From: Diphasiastrum complanatum
Taxonomy: Eukaryota; Streptophyta; Lycopodiopsida; Lycopodiales; Lycopodiaceae
Assembly (NCBI GenBank): GCA_029204225.1
Contig: CM055095.1
Span: forward strand, 72,461,490-72,525,489
Length of the DNA stretch: 64,000 nt
Reading direction: 5' to 3'
Part shown: piece by piece, positions 1-12,900 of the stretch
How positions within the stretch are numbered: the stretch's first letter is position 1
How the letters are laid out: every line of letters begins with the position of its first letter
Notes under the pieces: model-generated
What the model saw: only the letters and a program-made list of their open reading frames with translations
Told to the model about the DNA's origin: nothing
The model's database searches: none
Program-made: the position numbers and the translations under genes

Positions 1-1254
1 AAAGCATTTTAACTTTGACTTATCTTTCTTTTTGCCAAAAGAAGAAGTCTCACCTTGATCTTGCCCTTTAGACCACTTGCCTTTGCCTTTGCCCTTGAAC
101 TTGCCTTTGATGAACATAGCATCCTCTTCATAATGAGATGTCAATGTAGATCCACCTCCTCTTGATTGAAGCCTATACTCCTCATTCACCAAGATCTCTT
201 GCAAATCCACAAAACTTGGCAAAGTCTTTGAATAGCAAAACTATGAACAAGATTAGCATGATCATCCAACAAGCCATTAAGTATAACTTGACAAGTTCTA
301 CCTCCTTGCTAGCTCATCATTAAATGCTTTAACCCTCAAAACTAAAGCATGAGTACTCTCTTGATGTAGACTTGGATTCATAAAGCTTCTTCAAAGCTTC
401 CCAAGCCTCCAAAGATGATGTGCACTTACCAATCTCCTTGAGAAGTTCATTGGTAACATTCATCTTAATCATGTGTAGAGCTCTTTTAGCTCTCTTGTCA
501 TACCTCACTTGATCTTGAGGTGCTTGAGGCCTCTCCTCCACACCTACAACAATCTCCATCAACTCATTCATCTCCAATAAGGACTCCATCCTCACCTTCC
601 AAGTAGAATAATTGATTAAGGTAAGCCTATCATTGCCTTCCAACATGAATCCACCACTTGTAGCCATGTTGCAATGACCTGATCTTCTTCTTTCAACCTG
701 TTCCAATGCACAAAGCACTTTCTTGAATGTCAACAAATGAACTCAAGAAGAAATCACAAAGATATGGAACCTCTCAAATCTCTTCTAGCACTTCTAACTA
801 GAAAATCAACACATAGAATAGTGAAATCTTGATCAAACTATGATCTATCCTCAATATAATGATTCTTTCCACTTCCTAAGATTGAAACACACTCAAATGA
901 AGTTCAGTAACCTCACAAACTAGAGATCCAATCAAAATTAGGGTTTTGACAAAATCACAAAAATTGAATATCTCAAATTCTACATGCAATTTTAGAAACT
1001 TGATATATCTTTTTGCAGACTCCAATGAGACCTTCCTAATGCACCAAATATCATCTAAATCCATTAAGCCAAGTGTGATATCGGAATTGATCAAGTATAT
1101 AACCCTATATTGAGTTTTGACCTACAAAAGATCAATTCTACACATGCAAAAATGCTGATTTCTGAGTAGAGATCAATCTAGCATGCTCTAGCATTGGTAA
1201 CTCCTCCAAATCCTTGCTAAAGATGGCTGATCCTTTCATAACCTGAAACACAAG

Positions 1255-1267
1255 ACCTCTGATACCA
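1255..1267 (-). other. Primer-binding site of element A (initiator-Met tRNA)
   Basis: The minus strand reads TGGTATCAGAGGT, matching the complement of the 3' end of plant tRNA-iMet. It sits two bases inside the LTR end. Confidence 0.8.
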
Positions 1268-1269
1268 TG

Positions 1270-1930
1270 TGAAGGATTTCAGATCATTCAAGATCCAATC
1301 CATGTCCCTGATCTTTGGTTACAATAAGGAGCAATGTAGAAAAATCAGCGTCTACATACAAAATGAGATGCAAACTCTAAGAGATATTTATCAAACATGA
1401 ACCAAAACATAAAATATGTTTTCAGTCCGTCAATTATAGTACCCTACTGTATTTCACAAATGTGGAACTGAAAATAGCAAAATATGAACATTCTACACAC
1501 AAGATTGCAAGATAACGTCAAGAGAGTGCACCAATCAATAGTAGAACCCAAAGAGAACCATGTATAATGATGAAATGAGAGAGAGAAGAGAGAAGATGTG
1601 TCTCTCATGAGTTACATCCTTTTATAGAGTGTCCAAACCCTATTTGGCTGGCTTTCCCTCCAAAATGTAAACCCTACTATTTTTGGGTCTAGATTCAATG
1701 TACCCAAAGTTCAATTTGAATCTCTCTCAAACTCGACTACCAACTTTCCCACACTTTCCAAAAGTGTTTATTGAATGTATTTTAAACTAATATAACTTCA
1801 AAAAGTTTATCTCTAAGTCTAAAATGAGTTTTGGCCTCTTATTGACAATTTACCAAAATGTGACTAAACTAGACTAAACTAGTTGAAATCTCTCACAATT
1901 AATGCATCCTCCAATTTCTGAAATGCATCC
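1270..1930 (-). repeat. 5' LTR of element A, with TATA box
   Basis: The element-proximal end is set by the primer-binding site, where the LTR ends in ...CCTTCA at 1270. A good TATA box (CTATAAAAGG, minus strand, 1618-1627) lies about 350 bases from that end, which fits a U3/R boundary. The distal end is not sharp and is taken as about 1930, where gypsy-like sequence begins. Confidence 0.6.
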
Positions 1931-1939
1931 AAGGCTTCC

Positions 1940-2690
1940 TTTCTCCAATAAGGTACTATTGTAAGTTTATAATTTTGCCTTGCTAAATCCGCAAATGATA
2001 GTATAAAAAATCGATAATAAGTAGCATGACCATGAATATATACACCTTCTGGATGGTACCAGGTGGTGGTAGATCCATGATCATCTATATTTAGAATAGA
2101 TCAGTTGCAATACCATGTTGGGATATAACATGACCCAGCATTAACCCACGTGTAATCCATATTTGGCACTTCTCTGGATTTAAGGCTATTCGATACTTGC
2201 AACACTGTATTAAGACTTTTTTTCAGTTGTGTTAACATGTTCGTCCTTCCCATGAACACATATATCGTCCAAGAAGATTTCCAAAATGTTTCGGAGGTAG
2301 TCCTTGAAAGCAGTTTGCATTACTCATTGGAGTGAGCTCGGCGCATCACGCAATCCAAATGACATTACCTTATAGACATATGCTCACCATTCAGTAGCAA
2401 ATGCCATTTTGTGTTGATCTTCTGGTGTTATTTTTACTTGGTTATAGTTGTTGAATCCATCCAAAAACTATGCACTTCTAATTCTGCCGATTGATCTAAC
2501 ACACATTTTGTAAAAGAAATGGGAAAGTGATCCTTCTGAGTAACAACATTCACAGCCTTCAGATCCACACAAATTTGCATCTTTCCATTCTTCTTCGGCA
2601 TGATAACAATAAGAGATACCCACTCAGTGTGCTCAATCTCATAGATGAAGGCCCTTGCCCCTTGCTTCCTATTGACTACTTGCAAGAAGG
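1940..2690 (-). mobile_element. Ty3/gypsy reverse-transcriptase fragment (element B)
   Basis: The minus strand encodes a recognisable gypsy RT: a VIMPKKNGKMQICVD block (2560-2620), an FGLRDAPSS-like block near 2350 and the catalytic FLDDICVHG block near 2265. The order is right for one RT domain. No LTR, gag or integrase is visible. It is an old fossil with several breaks. It is the only Ty3-class coding piece in a window dominated by Copia. Confidence 0.8.
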
Positions 2691-4457
2691 TAGGATTGAA
2701 ATCCTAACCTTTCAAAAGAAACACAATCTAATCTATGGGCACAAAGAAGCACACCCCACCTACCACCACTTTGACTTCTTCTTTGAAAAATTGGAATCAA
2801 TCATAGCCACTAAAACCATACAATTCATTTGATGAAACTTGGTCATAGATTGAATTCATGAAGAGAACCATAAAATACGTCTGGTAGTGAAGGAATGAAG
2901 GTCTTGAAATATAATACTTACAAGTTAAATTGAAGCCAAACTTATCACATCTTTTTCATTTTCAGCATGAACTTTTGATGCATATCTATGATTCATTAGA
3001 TAGCTCATTCTCTAAATTGGCTTTGCACCAATGGTTAGATGGTTTGTGTTTAACTATAAATGCTTGTGGCTATCTTTTTTTTAGTATTAAGATTTTCAAG
3101 CAAATAAATTTTGAGGAGAAAGACAACTTTGTGAAGCTTGTTTTGCTTCATAGGTTACTTTGAGTCATCTACATTTGCAACATTTTTGTATCTTGAGTAA
3201 AGATTAGGGGTGACATCATCTTTTTTGAGAGACAAGAGAGAGCTTCTGCAATTGGAGAAAGACCAATAATTTGAATAGTTTCAATAGCTAATCACTCTTG
3301 TTGTTGCACCATGTATTCATGATACACACAATTTGATGGAAATGATGAAACACAAAGAGCTAAGATGTGAATAATTACCACAAGCACATAAAAATTGCAC
3401 AATAATTAACATCATAGTAGTGTATGCACTTGGGTGAAATCCTAATTGAAAGTCATGTTACATTTATAACAAGTGTAAATGTAGAGCAACATCCATTCCA
3501 TATTGACAAAGCAATTAAAGATATTTTGAACCGAAGGACAATTTTTAGCTTCAGTTTAAGAGTCTTTGGCCTCATGTAGATTGATTTGTTGGCTTTTGAT
3601 TTCATTCCCATGATGGCAACATCATTCAAGGAAACCACCTATTCACATTTTAAAAAAGAATCATTACCATTATGAATTGAATCATATGTTAGCAACATAA
3701 CACACATAAATTTTTGGAAGATCTTTTTTTTTACGTATGTAGATCCATATCAGCTCTTCACTTTTGAATATGATCAAAGAAGTTGAAAACCTAGAGTTTG
3801 TTCTTCTTATTGTAATGCCTTGGGTGGATATAAAGTCTATTTCCCCAAGAGGTTCAAAGTATTTTTTTGAGTGCTAGCATTATGAATGGTCAATGATTTA
3901 TTTTTTGGTTTCTAAAGGCACACTTACATTAAAGTGGATAAAATGATAGCTATGTGAGGGACTTTGAAGACAAAGAGATACAACAGAAAGTTGCACAAGG
4001 CTTGTCCTATTAATGCTTAGAGAGATGCTCTCATGTAATGAATATCAAACATGAGAAATCTCATTAACGACTGGATCAATAACATCCTTGAGCTTTCTAC
4101 TAAGAAAATCTGAACAACCAACGGAGAATATCCATTAGCTAGCAGAAATGGAGACCTTTTCTCAATTTTTGTTTAGATTCAAGTATAGATTGGTTACTTA
4201 ATACCTATTGAATTGTTTACAAAGTAAAATACTTTATTTTTGTTTGAACTTTTGGCCCTTGAAGTTCAATTGAAAGGATGCAAACAGTTTGTTGACATTC
4301 GCTATGTCACCATCAAGGTAAAAACGCATTGTGGGGGCTGGAATACAAGGACTTAGGGGCATTTCAATGGAGCTCGGGAGAGTTCTGGAAAAGAGCACCT
4401 TGCAAGGAAGGAGATTACGTACATAATAATTTTGGTGATTAGTTTTGTTTAATTAAT
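2691..4457. other. Intergenic DNA without recognisable gene
   Basis: Both strands were read. The open frames are short (the longest is about 100 codons) and their translations are rich in Leu, Phe and Ser with no domain signature. I see no RNA gene, terminal repeat or promoter I would defend. Confidence 0.5.
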
Positions 4458-4590
4458 GGCCCAAGCATGGCATCTTGCGTGTATAAGCCATCTTGAAGAG
4501 CCCGTTAGTAGTTAGTTATGTTAGGCCCCAGTTTGGCATCCTGCGAGTATAAGTCCAACGTGTGGTGTCAATAAGTTAGTAGGGGCAAGA
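4458..4590 (+). repeat. Diverged tandem duplication, about 66-bp unit
   Basis: A segment beginning GGCCCAAGCATGGCATCTTG at 4458 recurs, diverged, from 4524 (GGCCCCAGTTTGGCATCCTG), both continuing with GCGWGTATAAG. The offset is 66 bases. This fits a local duplication, possibly inside an old LTR. Confidence 0.6.
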
Positions 4591-5754
4591 AAACAATTTT
4601 GGCAAGTCTCAAGGTTTAAACTTAGACTTTAAAAAGTATGTAAAAGTCACAGTCAAGCTTTCAAAAGGGAACTTGCATTCTATATTGAGACTTGAGATTT
4701 CTTGTCCCATAAGGAAATGTGGAAAGGGAACTCCACAAGCTTCTATAAAAAGAAGCTCATTGTATGTAATTTCTATCCTTAATGAAGAGAGCTAAGTGTT
4801 GCTATTTTGGGTCCATATGTGCTAAATGTGGTGTTTGGCTAATATTAGTATAACTTTGTGTGTTATGCATTTTTTCCAAGTCTTGCTACTTTATCCCCTT
4901 ATTAGCATGTACGTCTAATTTAGAGTCTTTCTAATTTAGTTAGAGGTATGCTTGTAGAGGAGTGAGTGAAAAAGGAGGAAAAGAGAGAGTATGTGTGTGA
5001 AGAGAGAGTGTGTGAGAGTGAGGAAAGAGAGAGGTAGAGTTAATGCATTTTGGTGCAACATTGCTTGTAAGTAATAGTTTTTTGCTTTTTCTTGTTGTGT
5101 AAGCATCTCCAAGGCTCCTAGGATCGAGCCCACTTCCCGGACTACAAATGACTTGGAAGGAAAATGGGAGAACCGTCTTTTTCTTGACAACAAGCATCCT
5201 TTCCTTGACAAAAAAACATAATCACATACTTTTATATAAATTTTAATGAAAAAATAACGTGTATTTGACTCATATTATGCTAACTCTTTGATTTTATATG
5301 TGGTGATAGTTCATGGAGAAAAATTCCATGATGCATGCTCAACATACATATGGTTAGTCTAAGAACTACACAATTACACGGAATGAACAACTTTTTTCTA
5401 GTACAGTGAGTCAATTTGTCATTTAGAGGCCCAATTGTGGGAAGCCAGCTTCCGTATATGAAGGGGCATGATTCACATGTCAATGTACATGCATTGCCTT
5501 AATGGCAAACACAAAGAATCAAATTTTTTTATTTTTATTAAAGTTGTTTTGTGGCTATAACTATTGGATCGACAAATGAAAGATTTGAAATCAACTGAAA
5601 ATTAACATGATATAATAAAAAAACATAGAAAAGTTGGTGAATTTTTTAGAGTGAGACATGACACATCCATCATCGATCATTTCGGAACAATATACAGAAA
5701 GATATACCCATAAACAACAAATCTTGCACATGATTCGTGAATAATGTCATAACT
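4591..5754. other. Gene-free stretch; LTR-like TATA block and purine-rich tract
   Basis: TATAAAAAG at 4744-4752 is followed by a stretch that would suit an LTR or promoter, but I found no matching second copy or primer-binding site. From 4960 to 5040 the sequence is a GA/GT-rich low-complexity tract, which explains the long Ser/Leu-rich minus-strand frames there. No gene is supported. Confidence 0.4.
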
Positions 5755-6190
5755 CAATTTGAACTTTTTCCTACTACGTTTTGTTTGATGATTACCTACT
5801 AAGCATAGAATTGCATGATGACAAGAATCTTCTTAGGCACCTTCCTACATGTTGTTAGGGTGTAGACTTCCACAAAATCTGAATTCATCACATTGACGGC
5901 AAGGAGGAGTGAGAAAGACTTACATGGGGACACGATGATTGACCACTTGCATTGAATGCAGAAATTTGAGCTTTTTATGCCTACTACATTGTGTTCGATG
6001 ACTAACTATTAAGTATAGAATTGCAATATGATTAGGATCTTCTTAGGCACCTTTCTAAATGTAGATGGGGTGTAGAATTCTACAAAATTTGAATTCATCA
6101 CATTGAAGGCAAGGAGTGCATGAAATTTACATGAGAATGAACCAAATGATTCACAATTTACATTGAATGCTAAAATTTGAAATAATGGTC
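5755..6190 (+). repeat. Tandem duplication of a 210-bp unit (two copies)
   Basis: The block CTACTACGTTTTGTTTGATG at 5771 returns at 5981 as CTACTACATTGTGTTCGATG. Similarity continues through TCTTCTTAGGCACCT and AATTCATCACATTGA to the end of each unit. The offset is 210 bases and the copies differ at many sites, so the duplication is not recent. Neither copy is coding. Confidence 0.8.
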
Positions 6191-6597
6191 TTCGTTGCTC
6201 TTATCACAATCTTATTAGAATTGCGTGTCGACTAGGGTCTTAGGGTTATTACGGCTTTGACAACTAATTAGAACTTAGTCTATCCTACATGACATTATTA
6301 GCACATTTTGATTACAAGTGAATAGTATGCAACTTAGTGTGGTGTTCTTAATTGTGGTCAAAAATTTTAAAGTGCAGAGCTAGTTGAACAAATTGAATAG
6401 GTTAACAAAGAACTATCCCTAAACCTAGGTGGTTCAATCAAATTTGGCAATACTACATCAAGGACGAGGGCAATGTGTAAGTCTTCAACACCACTGAGCT
6501 TTCACTCAAAAAAATTGCATACATTGTACAAATCAAATTCTAGTATACAAGCTATGAACAAATGAACAATATCAATAATATGTTTCTACATGACACC
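6191..6597. other. 3' flank of the MADS-box gene
   Basis: This is sequence downstream of the stop codon on the minus strand. It is AT-rich, with TTGTACAATG-type motifs but no clean AATAAA in the first 200 bases. The 3' UTR end cannot be placed from sequence alone. Confidence 0.35.
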
Positions 6598-9500
6598 TTA
6601 TTGAGGGAAAATGCTCCCATAATTTTTTGATGATGTAAGTGAATTTTGAGTAGTAGTGCTAGGGGATGTGAGTCCATGAAACATCGAATCCAAGGGTGGT
6701 GATTCTTCTATGTGTCCACTATATTGATGCATTACGTTGAGGCATGCGGGTTTTTCTTCTCGCGTGTATGCAAATTGTGCTACTGAATTCTTTGAAATTT
6801 CACCATCTAGCTCCTGTTATGTAACAATCACAACCATTGCCATATTTGAGCTCAACTTGGGCAATAAAAAGTATTTTCTCTTTTCTTGGTATAAACCTTT
6901 TGAAAATCTAAAGGAATTTTAGCAAAGACATGGAAGCAATGACGGTCATAAAAAATAAGGCACATAGTTGATCTAAGGGGCATTTGAGAACTTACTATTG
7001 AAGTGGATACTTTGGGAGAAAATTGGTTCATGGATGGCCCCATTAGATTACATTGGTGTGTCCAAAGCCCCACATTTGCGCCAAGTCCAACAGATTGAGC
7101 TTGTTGATTTGCATCATCACCTTTCACAAAACAGCCAGGAGTAGGTAACCTGAGACTTTCCTCCTTTACCAATGCCAATGGATCTTCCATAACGAGAGTG
7201 GGTTGATGAACTTGGTGCCCTTGTTCTAAAGTTCGATTGTGATTAAAGAGCATTTGGTCTACACCATGTGTTGAAAGTAGAGAAGTGTTTTGGTTTGCAT
7301 AGGTACGCTGAAATGACATGTTGGGTGGAGGCTCCTCAGATTTCCTCCCCTTTCTACAAAATTCAATGTTCCCCAAAGAATTAAACAACAAAGTCACCAA
7401 TAGGAATTTTAACAAAGGCTATGAACAAACTAATCAATATAAGGGGCATATATAGATAAGAAAGATGTTCTTGCTTTTACATGCTAGGTGGAAAACCTGA
7501 CATACAAACAAACAAAACAAATTACAACATCATCTTTTCCAAAGCAAAAGAATAGAATTTTCTAAGTTTCAAAAAAAGAAACTGTGCTTCATGCGCCATG
7601 CATATGTACCACTAAGGCAGATTGGAACAATCTTTTGCACACTATGAGATTTGAAATGAACAATCTAGAATCTAGAACCTCCAAAATTTTATTAATTTGC
7701 TATTTAAGAAATAAATCAAGCTAAAACTTCATTTAATGATTTTTTGGGCTGCACTTTTTCTAGAAAAAGGGAGAGTGAGGGGATGAGCTACAAGAGGCCA
7801 AAATTAGTGAGGGTGGTGTTTATGCATTTGCTTTTGAATAGGGAGGGTTTGAATATGCAAAGGCATGTGCAAAACTTTACTTGTTTGCCCTCTCCACGTG
7901 AGATAGGTATGTAGCACCTCAGGGGCTTACTGTATTCAAAATATAGTTGTATGACCAACTTTGTATTTGCAAAAGGCATTGGTCTAATCACCATACTATC
8001 ATCGAGGATTTTGAAGTTGGCACGATTGTGATTCAAGAGTTTTTCCATACATTGGGTGGCATGAAATCAAATGTGAGAAGGGTGTCATCTTTAGGAAGAC
8101 ACGAGCCCAAACTTTATAGAGTCTAACAATCTTTCCCTTAGTTTCCCTTCCCTGACACTCTCTCCCATATGAATTGAGCACAAATCACGATCCATCTACT
8201 AGGGACAAAATGTTGGCAACAATGTTTCAGACGTTGCTTGATATTGTTCAAATGAAACATTGACACATTGTGGTAGCATGAAAATATAATTTGAAAGGTG
8301 CCGTCTTGAATAAAGATCATTTTCATATAAAAGAGACTTGTTTGACAGTATGTATCACAATTGCAGCCCGTGATGTAGACATGAGTTTTGGATCATTTTC
8401 GCAATGGATCGCGATATGTTGCGATTGTGGTACGTTGTATTAATGTCCTTCGATACATGTTTTATTGGCTAAATGCCTAAATGCTTGTTTAAAAAAAAGA
8501 GGTCGAAATGTATGATCTGAAACATACTGATTAGTAGCAGAGTAAAAACAAAACCAAAAAATGTGTAAAATAAAAAATTTAAAAAGATCTCAAATCAACA
8601 TCTACTGAATTTTCTTTTTAAAGGCTAATTTCTTCTCCTAGAGGTCTAAAGTTAGATTTAGTCATGTGGACATGGACATAAAGATAAAATAGGAAGTGAC
8701 TATTGAGAATTTTCTTCTAAAATATGAGATTAACATATATATTAGAAGCAAGGTGGTGTGTTTATCGTTTAGCATATTGTTATCAAAAGCAACTTATATG
8801 TAAATGGACTTCTAACCTAGATGAGAAAATACATTGCATGCAGCAGAAGTAGCCCTAATCACCATCATTTGTAGAATTTGTAATAGGAACATCTAGACCA
8901 AACATCTCCATTGAGAAGTGCATAACTGCCATTGGCATGAATTTTAGACCTTTTTGGGGCCTATATGATCTGCGCATTTTTTCAACAAATTGATTAACCA
9001 CTAGCCTGTTTCTACTATGCTACAACCGACACTCCCGATTTAGATATCCTATGTCATCTTGCATAATGTAGGGTGCCAAAAGTTCTGCGCATTTCTTCAA
9101 TAAATTGATTAGCTACCGGCTTGTTTCTACTATCTTACAACCAACACTCTGGATTTAGTCCATCACAGTGGGGAAAAGGTGCAGGCTCGAAAATTTTTTC
9201 TTTATGTTTTTTTTTTTTTGGGCAGCGGTCGCACTGCCCCATGGGCAGCCTGACCCTGCCTCATAAAAAAACTCCCCATTTTTCAAATTTTTAACCCTCT
9301 CCTTTGCCCACACCTAAAACCCCACACCTAAAACCCCACCCTGCTTCCAAAACGCGTGCCTGCCCGGGGACTTGGAGACTCACATCTCTAGTTATCCATC
9401 AAGAAATCATTCTCCATGTTAAGGTTGAAAAAATAATCGTGCATTCTTTGATATTTTGCAGCACATAAACACAAAATGAGAGTACCTTTTGGAATACACA

Positions 9501-9999
9501 CTTTCCTGCACAAAATTATGCTGGGAAAACTGTCTGTTGTTGTCCGACCAATGATCTTGAGCTGGTGTTGGATAAGTCTACATAAGAAGAAGAAACACTC
9601 TCTGATGCATGAGAATTGACAAGAGTTTTTGAAGCTACAACCATCAAATTTCTCTCAAAAATAGTCAGTTGTGATGCAATTTTCTTTGCTCTGTTCACAG
9701 ATGTTAATGTATCAGAGAGTCGATTGCTTACTAGTGTGTGTTTACCACTTCAAATGTTGTAGCTATCATCTTTTAAAACTGATTTTTGATGCATTTGAAT
9801 ACCTGGCCAAATGGGTTTTCTGCAAGAGTTTGAAAGGACTGCAGGATAAAAGGAACGCTTTTGTCAGATATTAGAATTTTCTGATTTGCGCCATATTAGA
9901 CTCTAATACAAGTAAATTCGCAATGCCCAATAGAAGAAACAAAGGTTCCAGAGACTTTACCTGCATCATACCCCCAAAATTACTGTTCATGACTTGTTG
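6598..9999 (-). CDS. Exons 8-11 of the MIKC* gene: C-terminal region
   Basis: Exon 8 (9999-9961) encodes QQVMNSNFGGMMQ. Exon 9 (9577-9486) encodes a Gln/Asn-rich piece with AQDHWSDNNRQFSQHNF, behind a strong pyrimidine tract (CTTCTTCTTATGTAG). Exon 10 (7353-6996) encodes 119 residues including a conserved-looking block EESLRLPTPGCFVKG. Exon 11 (6813-6598) encodes 71 residues and stops at TAA (6600-6598). MIKC* C-termini are poorly conserved and thought to act in transcriptional activation. The support here is splice-site quality and phase continuity rather than similarity. Confidence 0.75.
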
Positions 10000-12900
10000 C
10001 TGCATCATAATTGCAGTCAAACTTGTTAGCACAGGTACAGAGAACACTCAAAATGCATGTACATCCAACCGGCTGATTACCTTCACATGTTAGATAATAA
10101 GGAGGATTTAAGTTTAATAGGCACCTAAAGAAAAAAATGTCGGATCACTTACTTTCCTTATAAAGATTTTATCAAGAGTTTCTTGGAGTTTTTCTTCTAA
10201 GGCAGAAAGTTCGTCCATGCTCACAACTGAAACAAGGTCCTCTCCTTGGTAAGGCCTGAAATAGATCACTATTATTAGCATCAACTACTGTAAGTCAGCC
10301 CTGCAGAGCGAGCCATTCCACTATATATTACTGGGCCTCCAGCCTGATACTAGGGACTTGGTAGGTGTAAATAGTGCCAGTTTACGCTGATTGCAGTATA
10401 GCTTCTAGCTAGTTCAACTTAGCTTGATCAGTTGAGAATCAATTAACTGAGTCACATCAGCTATTCACCTTGTTGTTAGGAGATTCTTGCAAAAATCATT
10501 GTCATGCCATTGATTATGATTGTTCTCCACTGCTTTTCAAATACATTTGCAGTCAAGGAAAAGAAGGGGGATGTGATAGTTACCGCAACTTTGATTGAAG
10601 ATAGCCATACTCATGTTGAAGCCTTCTCAGTTCCTCTTGATGCTTCAGCTGTGAAAGAGCTCAAAAGTCAGAAAATGCAGTCCGCGATTGCTATCTTATA
10701 CCACGAAACAATCTAACCAGGAAAAGAGAAGTTGACCGGAAATACTTATTACTTTTGCTGACTGCCTTAACAAAATGGCGGTTACATTTTAGAGAAATTG
10801 AGGATGCCTTCACTTCTAAGCACAAGATCGAATTTGACTCAAATCATATGATGTGCCTTTTTTACAAAATTAGAGAAGCGTTTTACGGAGACCCAGATTA
10901 GTACATTCTTCAATATGATGCAACTTGTTAAGCATGCGGATAAGATACTAAGCACTTGAAGTTTCTCTAATCAGGTTTCAGTGAGACTCTCATATCCGAA
11001 CTTGTAACTATGGTAAGTAAATTGATGCAAACACAATATGGGAACAACTTATATGCAGAACTCACCAGCGAATCATCAAAGTCCCTCTTTGCGACGTTAA
11101 CATCCATGGAACTCTCACCACTGATTCAAAAGTTGAAGCTCGAATAAGTATGAGACAAACCAAACAATGTTCCAAATCTCAGTGAACCCAGAAAATGTAA
11201 AACATTGCCTCCCTCTTTGCAACTCACCTTCTATTTTCATTGGCTAAAAGAGGCTGATTAGAGTATGATTTGACGATTTTGCTCAGAATCTGCAGTACTT
11301 CATAAGATTAGCAAATGATGCTTACCGTATGTCTACTCAAGATCCTGTAAGTAATAAAAGTGGTTGAAACTTGATAATACATAACCATGTTGCAAGCTGA
11401 TCGTTGCTTTGGTTCCCTCTACATGATTCAATAGATTTTAAACAAGTACACAGAGCAAATTAAATTGGAAATATCACAACAAACAAGCCGCAAAGATTAG
11501 AACGAAAAGGCCTAAATCTACTTACCTCTGTGCTTTCCTGGTTCCTGCTTGATTTGATTGCCATGCATGGACAAGGGAAGCCCCAAGTTATACTAAAGTG
11601 TTGACTAATAAATCAACGACAGGCGGATATGCTGAAAGACCCAAATGTAAGTTAAAACCTTAGAGTGATATATCCATACAAAATTAACATGGAGGTACCT
11701 TTTTTCTTTCTCGTGTTCAGACAGATTGGCAAAACGCATTATTACATTCTCGATTTTGCCATCCTCTATTCTGCCATTAGCATGAAAGAAACATCGTTAT
11801 AAGGTTACTTGAATAAGGCATCAAGCTGCTGCTCCGTACGCACATTTCTACTTGAGCTGAACTCAAAAACAGAAAAAATGAAGCACTCTCATCAAATAAA
11901 TAAGAGCTTATATCCACTTAAGGATTAAGTTTGCAAGTGATACATGAGTACCAAACTTGTCAATCTGAAAATTGACCAAATCTAGTTGGCAAGCCTCATT
12001 TCTGGTCTCATCAGTACCAAGCATAAGTTGCTAATTGGTTTTCAAAAAGTCCAAGATCTCCTCAAAAGACCCTGTTCTGACTCAGAACGAGATGACCAGC
12101 ACGCAAAAGTCTATACAGAAGAAGGAAATGACCACTTGCTTGATCCTGAATACACAGAACTATTATTTTTAAAGTTAACCATCACAAGGTCTGCAAGTGG
12201 CCCGATACCTTTGGTGACACTGATGACGAACTATCTTGAGCATAAAAAGCCTGAGTAAAAAAAGAAGAGAAGTACCTAGTAAATTTGTGTACTTTTGATA
12301 TTTTACGGGAAAAGTAGCACTTTTGTTAACACAAACACTGTGCATCTACAAGAGCATGAGGATCTATAGAAGGACAGATGCCATTCCAGGTTTAGAAAAA
12401 TAGAAATGTTTGAAGAGATATAATGCATGCAAATCAGGTCGTCATTTGCAGCATTATACCAAAACATCAGTCAAGAAAGATAGAGCCTTATTACGTATAA
12501 TTATACGAAAGTCTAATTATTGCAATATCTCCAATAAACTGCAATCGAATTCAATATATGTACGCTTGAGGAGTAAAGCTACGTGAGATTCAATGTATCT
12601 TCACCATTGTCAATAACCATTGTAATACTGACTGACAAGACTGGGGACCTAACAGCAAGATCAAACAGAGTACTGCTCTCTTTGTTTGTTTCTGATTCAA
12701 GATCATCCATGAAATCTACACATGAACAATCTCTTGAGACAGTTGGTGAGAGACATTAATTGCCTATACTAGGAGGTTACTGAGAGCATGGAGAGTCTCC
12801 TAATACATTACTAATTAGTTCTGCATAATCACTGATGGGAACAGAGGATAGGCCAGAGAATAGTAGCTGACAGCCTTATAAAAGTTTGCATGGCATTTTA

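Larger units (their letters stand above)
1..1930 (-). mobile_element. Ty1/Copia element A: LTR, primer-binding site and gag, cut by window edge
   Basis: Read on the minus strand, an LTR (1270-1930) is followed by a tRNA-iMet primer-binding site and then a gag reading frame whose natural start is near 672. The gag carries the Copia-type N-terminal signature (NYSTWKVRMESLL, then EAWEALKKLYES) and runs into a Lys/Gly-rich basic stretch at 1-330, of the kind that precedes a zinc knuckle. Protease, integrase and RT would lie beyond the window edge. The gag is close to those of elements I and P. It looks broken, with at least one break in the visible gag. Confidence 0.85.
7354..9485 (-). other. Long intron of the MIKC* gene (between exons 9 and 10)
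   Basis: This intron of about 2.1 kb is bounded by donor GTACTC (9485) and acceptor TTTTGTAG (7354). It contains a 115-bp tandem duplication (about 8960-9165) and a GC-rich block (9191-9385), described separately. No exon-like segment in the required phase was found inside it. Confidence 0.6.

Noticed and set aside
9310-9340. Interstitial telomere repeats
   Set aside because: CCTAAAACCCC differs from the plant CCCTAAA unit and occurs only about twice.
10504-10716. A 71-codon plus-strand frame with natural-looking composition (KKGDVIVTATLIEDS...)
   Set aside because: It lies opposite K-domain exon 6 of the MADS gene, which has good splice sites, matching phases and family-like heptads. The plus frame is its shadow.
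10469-10964. Two alternative small exons (10964-10949 and 10529-10469) that also keep phase into K exon 7
   Set aside because: They give a non-family string and need a 16-base microexon with a weak donor. The exon at 10648-10584 gives a clear K-domain coiled coil with better sites.
12190-12200. Hammerhead ribozyme core (CTGATGACGAA)
   Set aside because: A single short match with no flanking stems and not near the Penelope-like fragment.
11986-12258. A 90-codon plus-strand frame inside MADS intron 1
   Set aside because: No recognisable domain, no promoter or splice context, and it partly overlaps the minus-strand exon-like segment. Probably chance.
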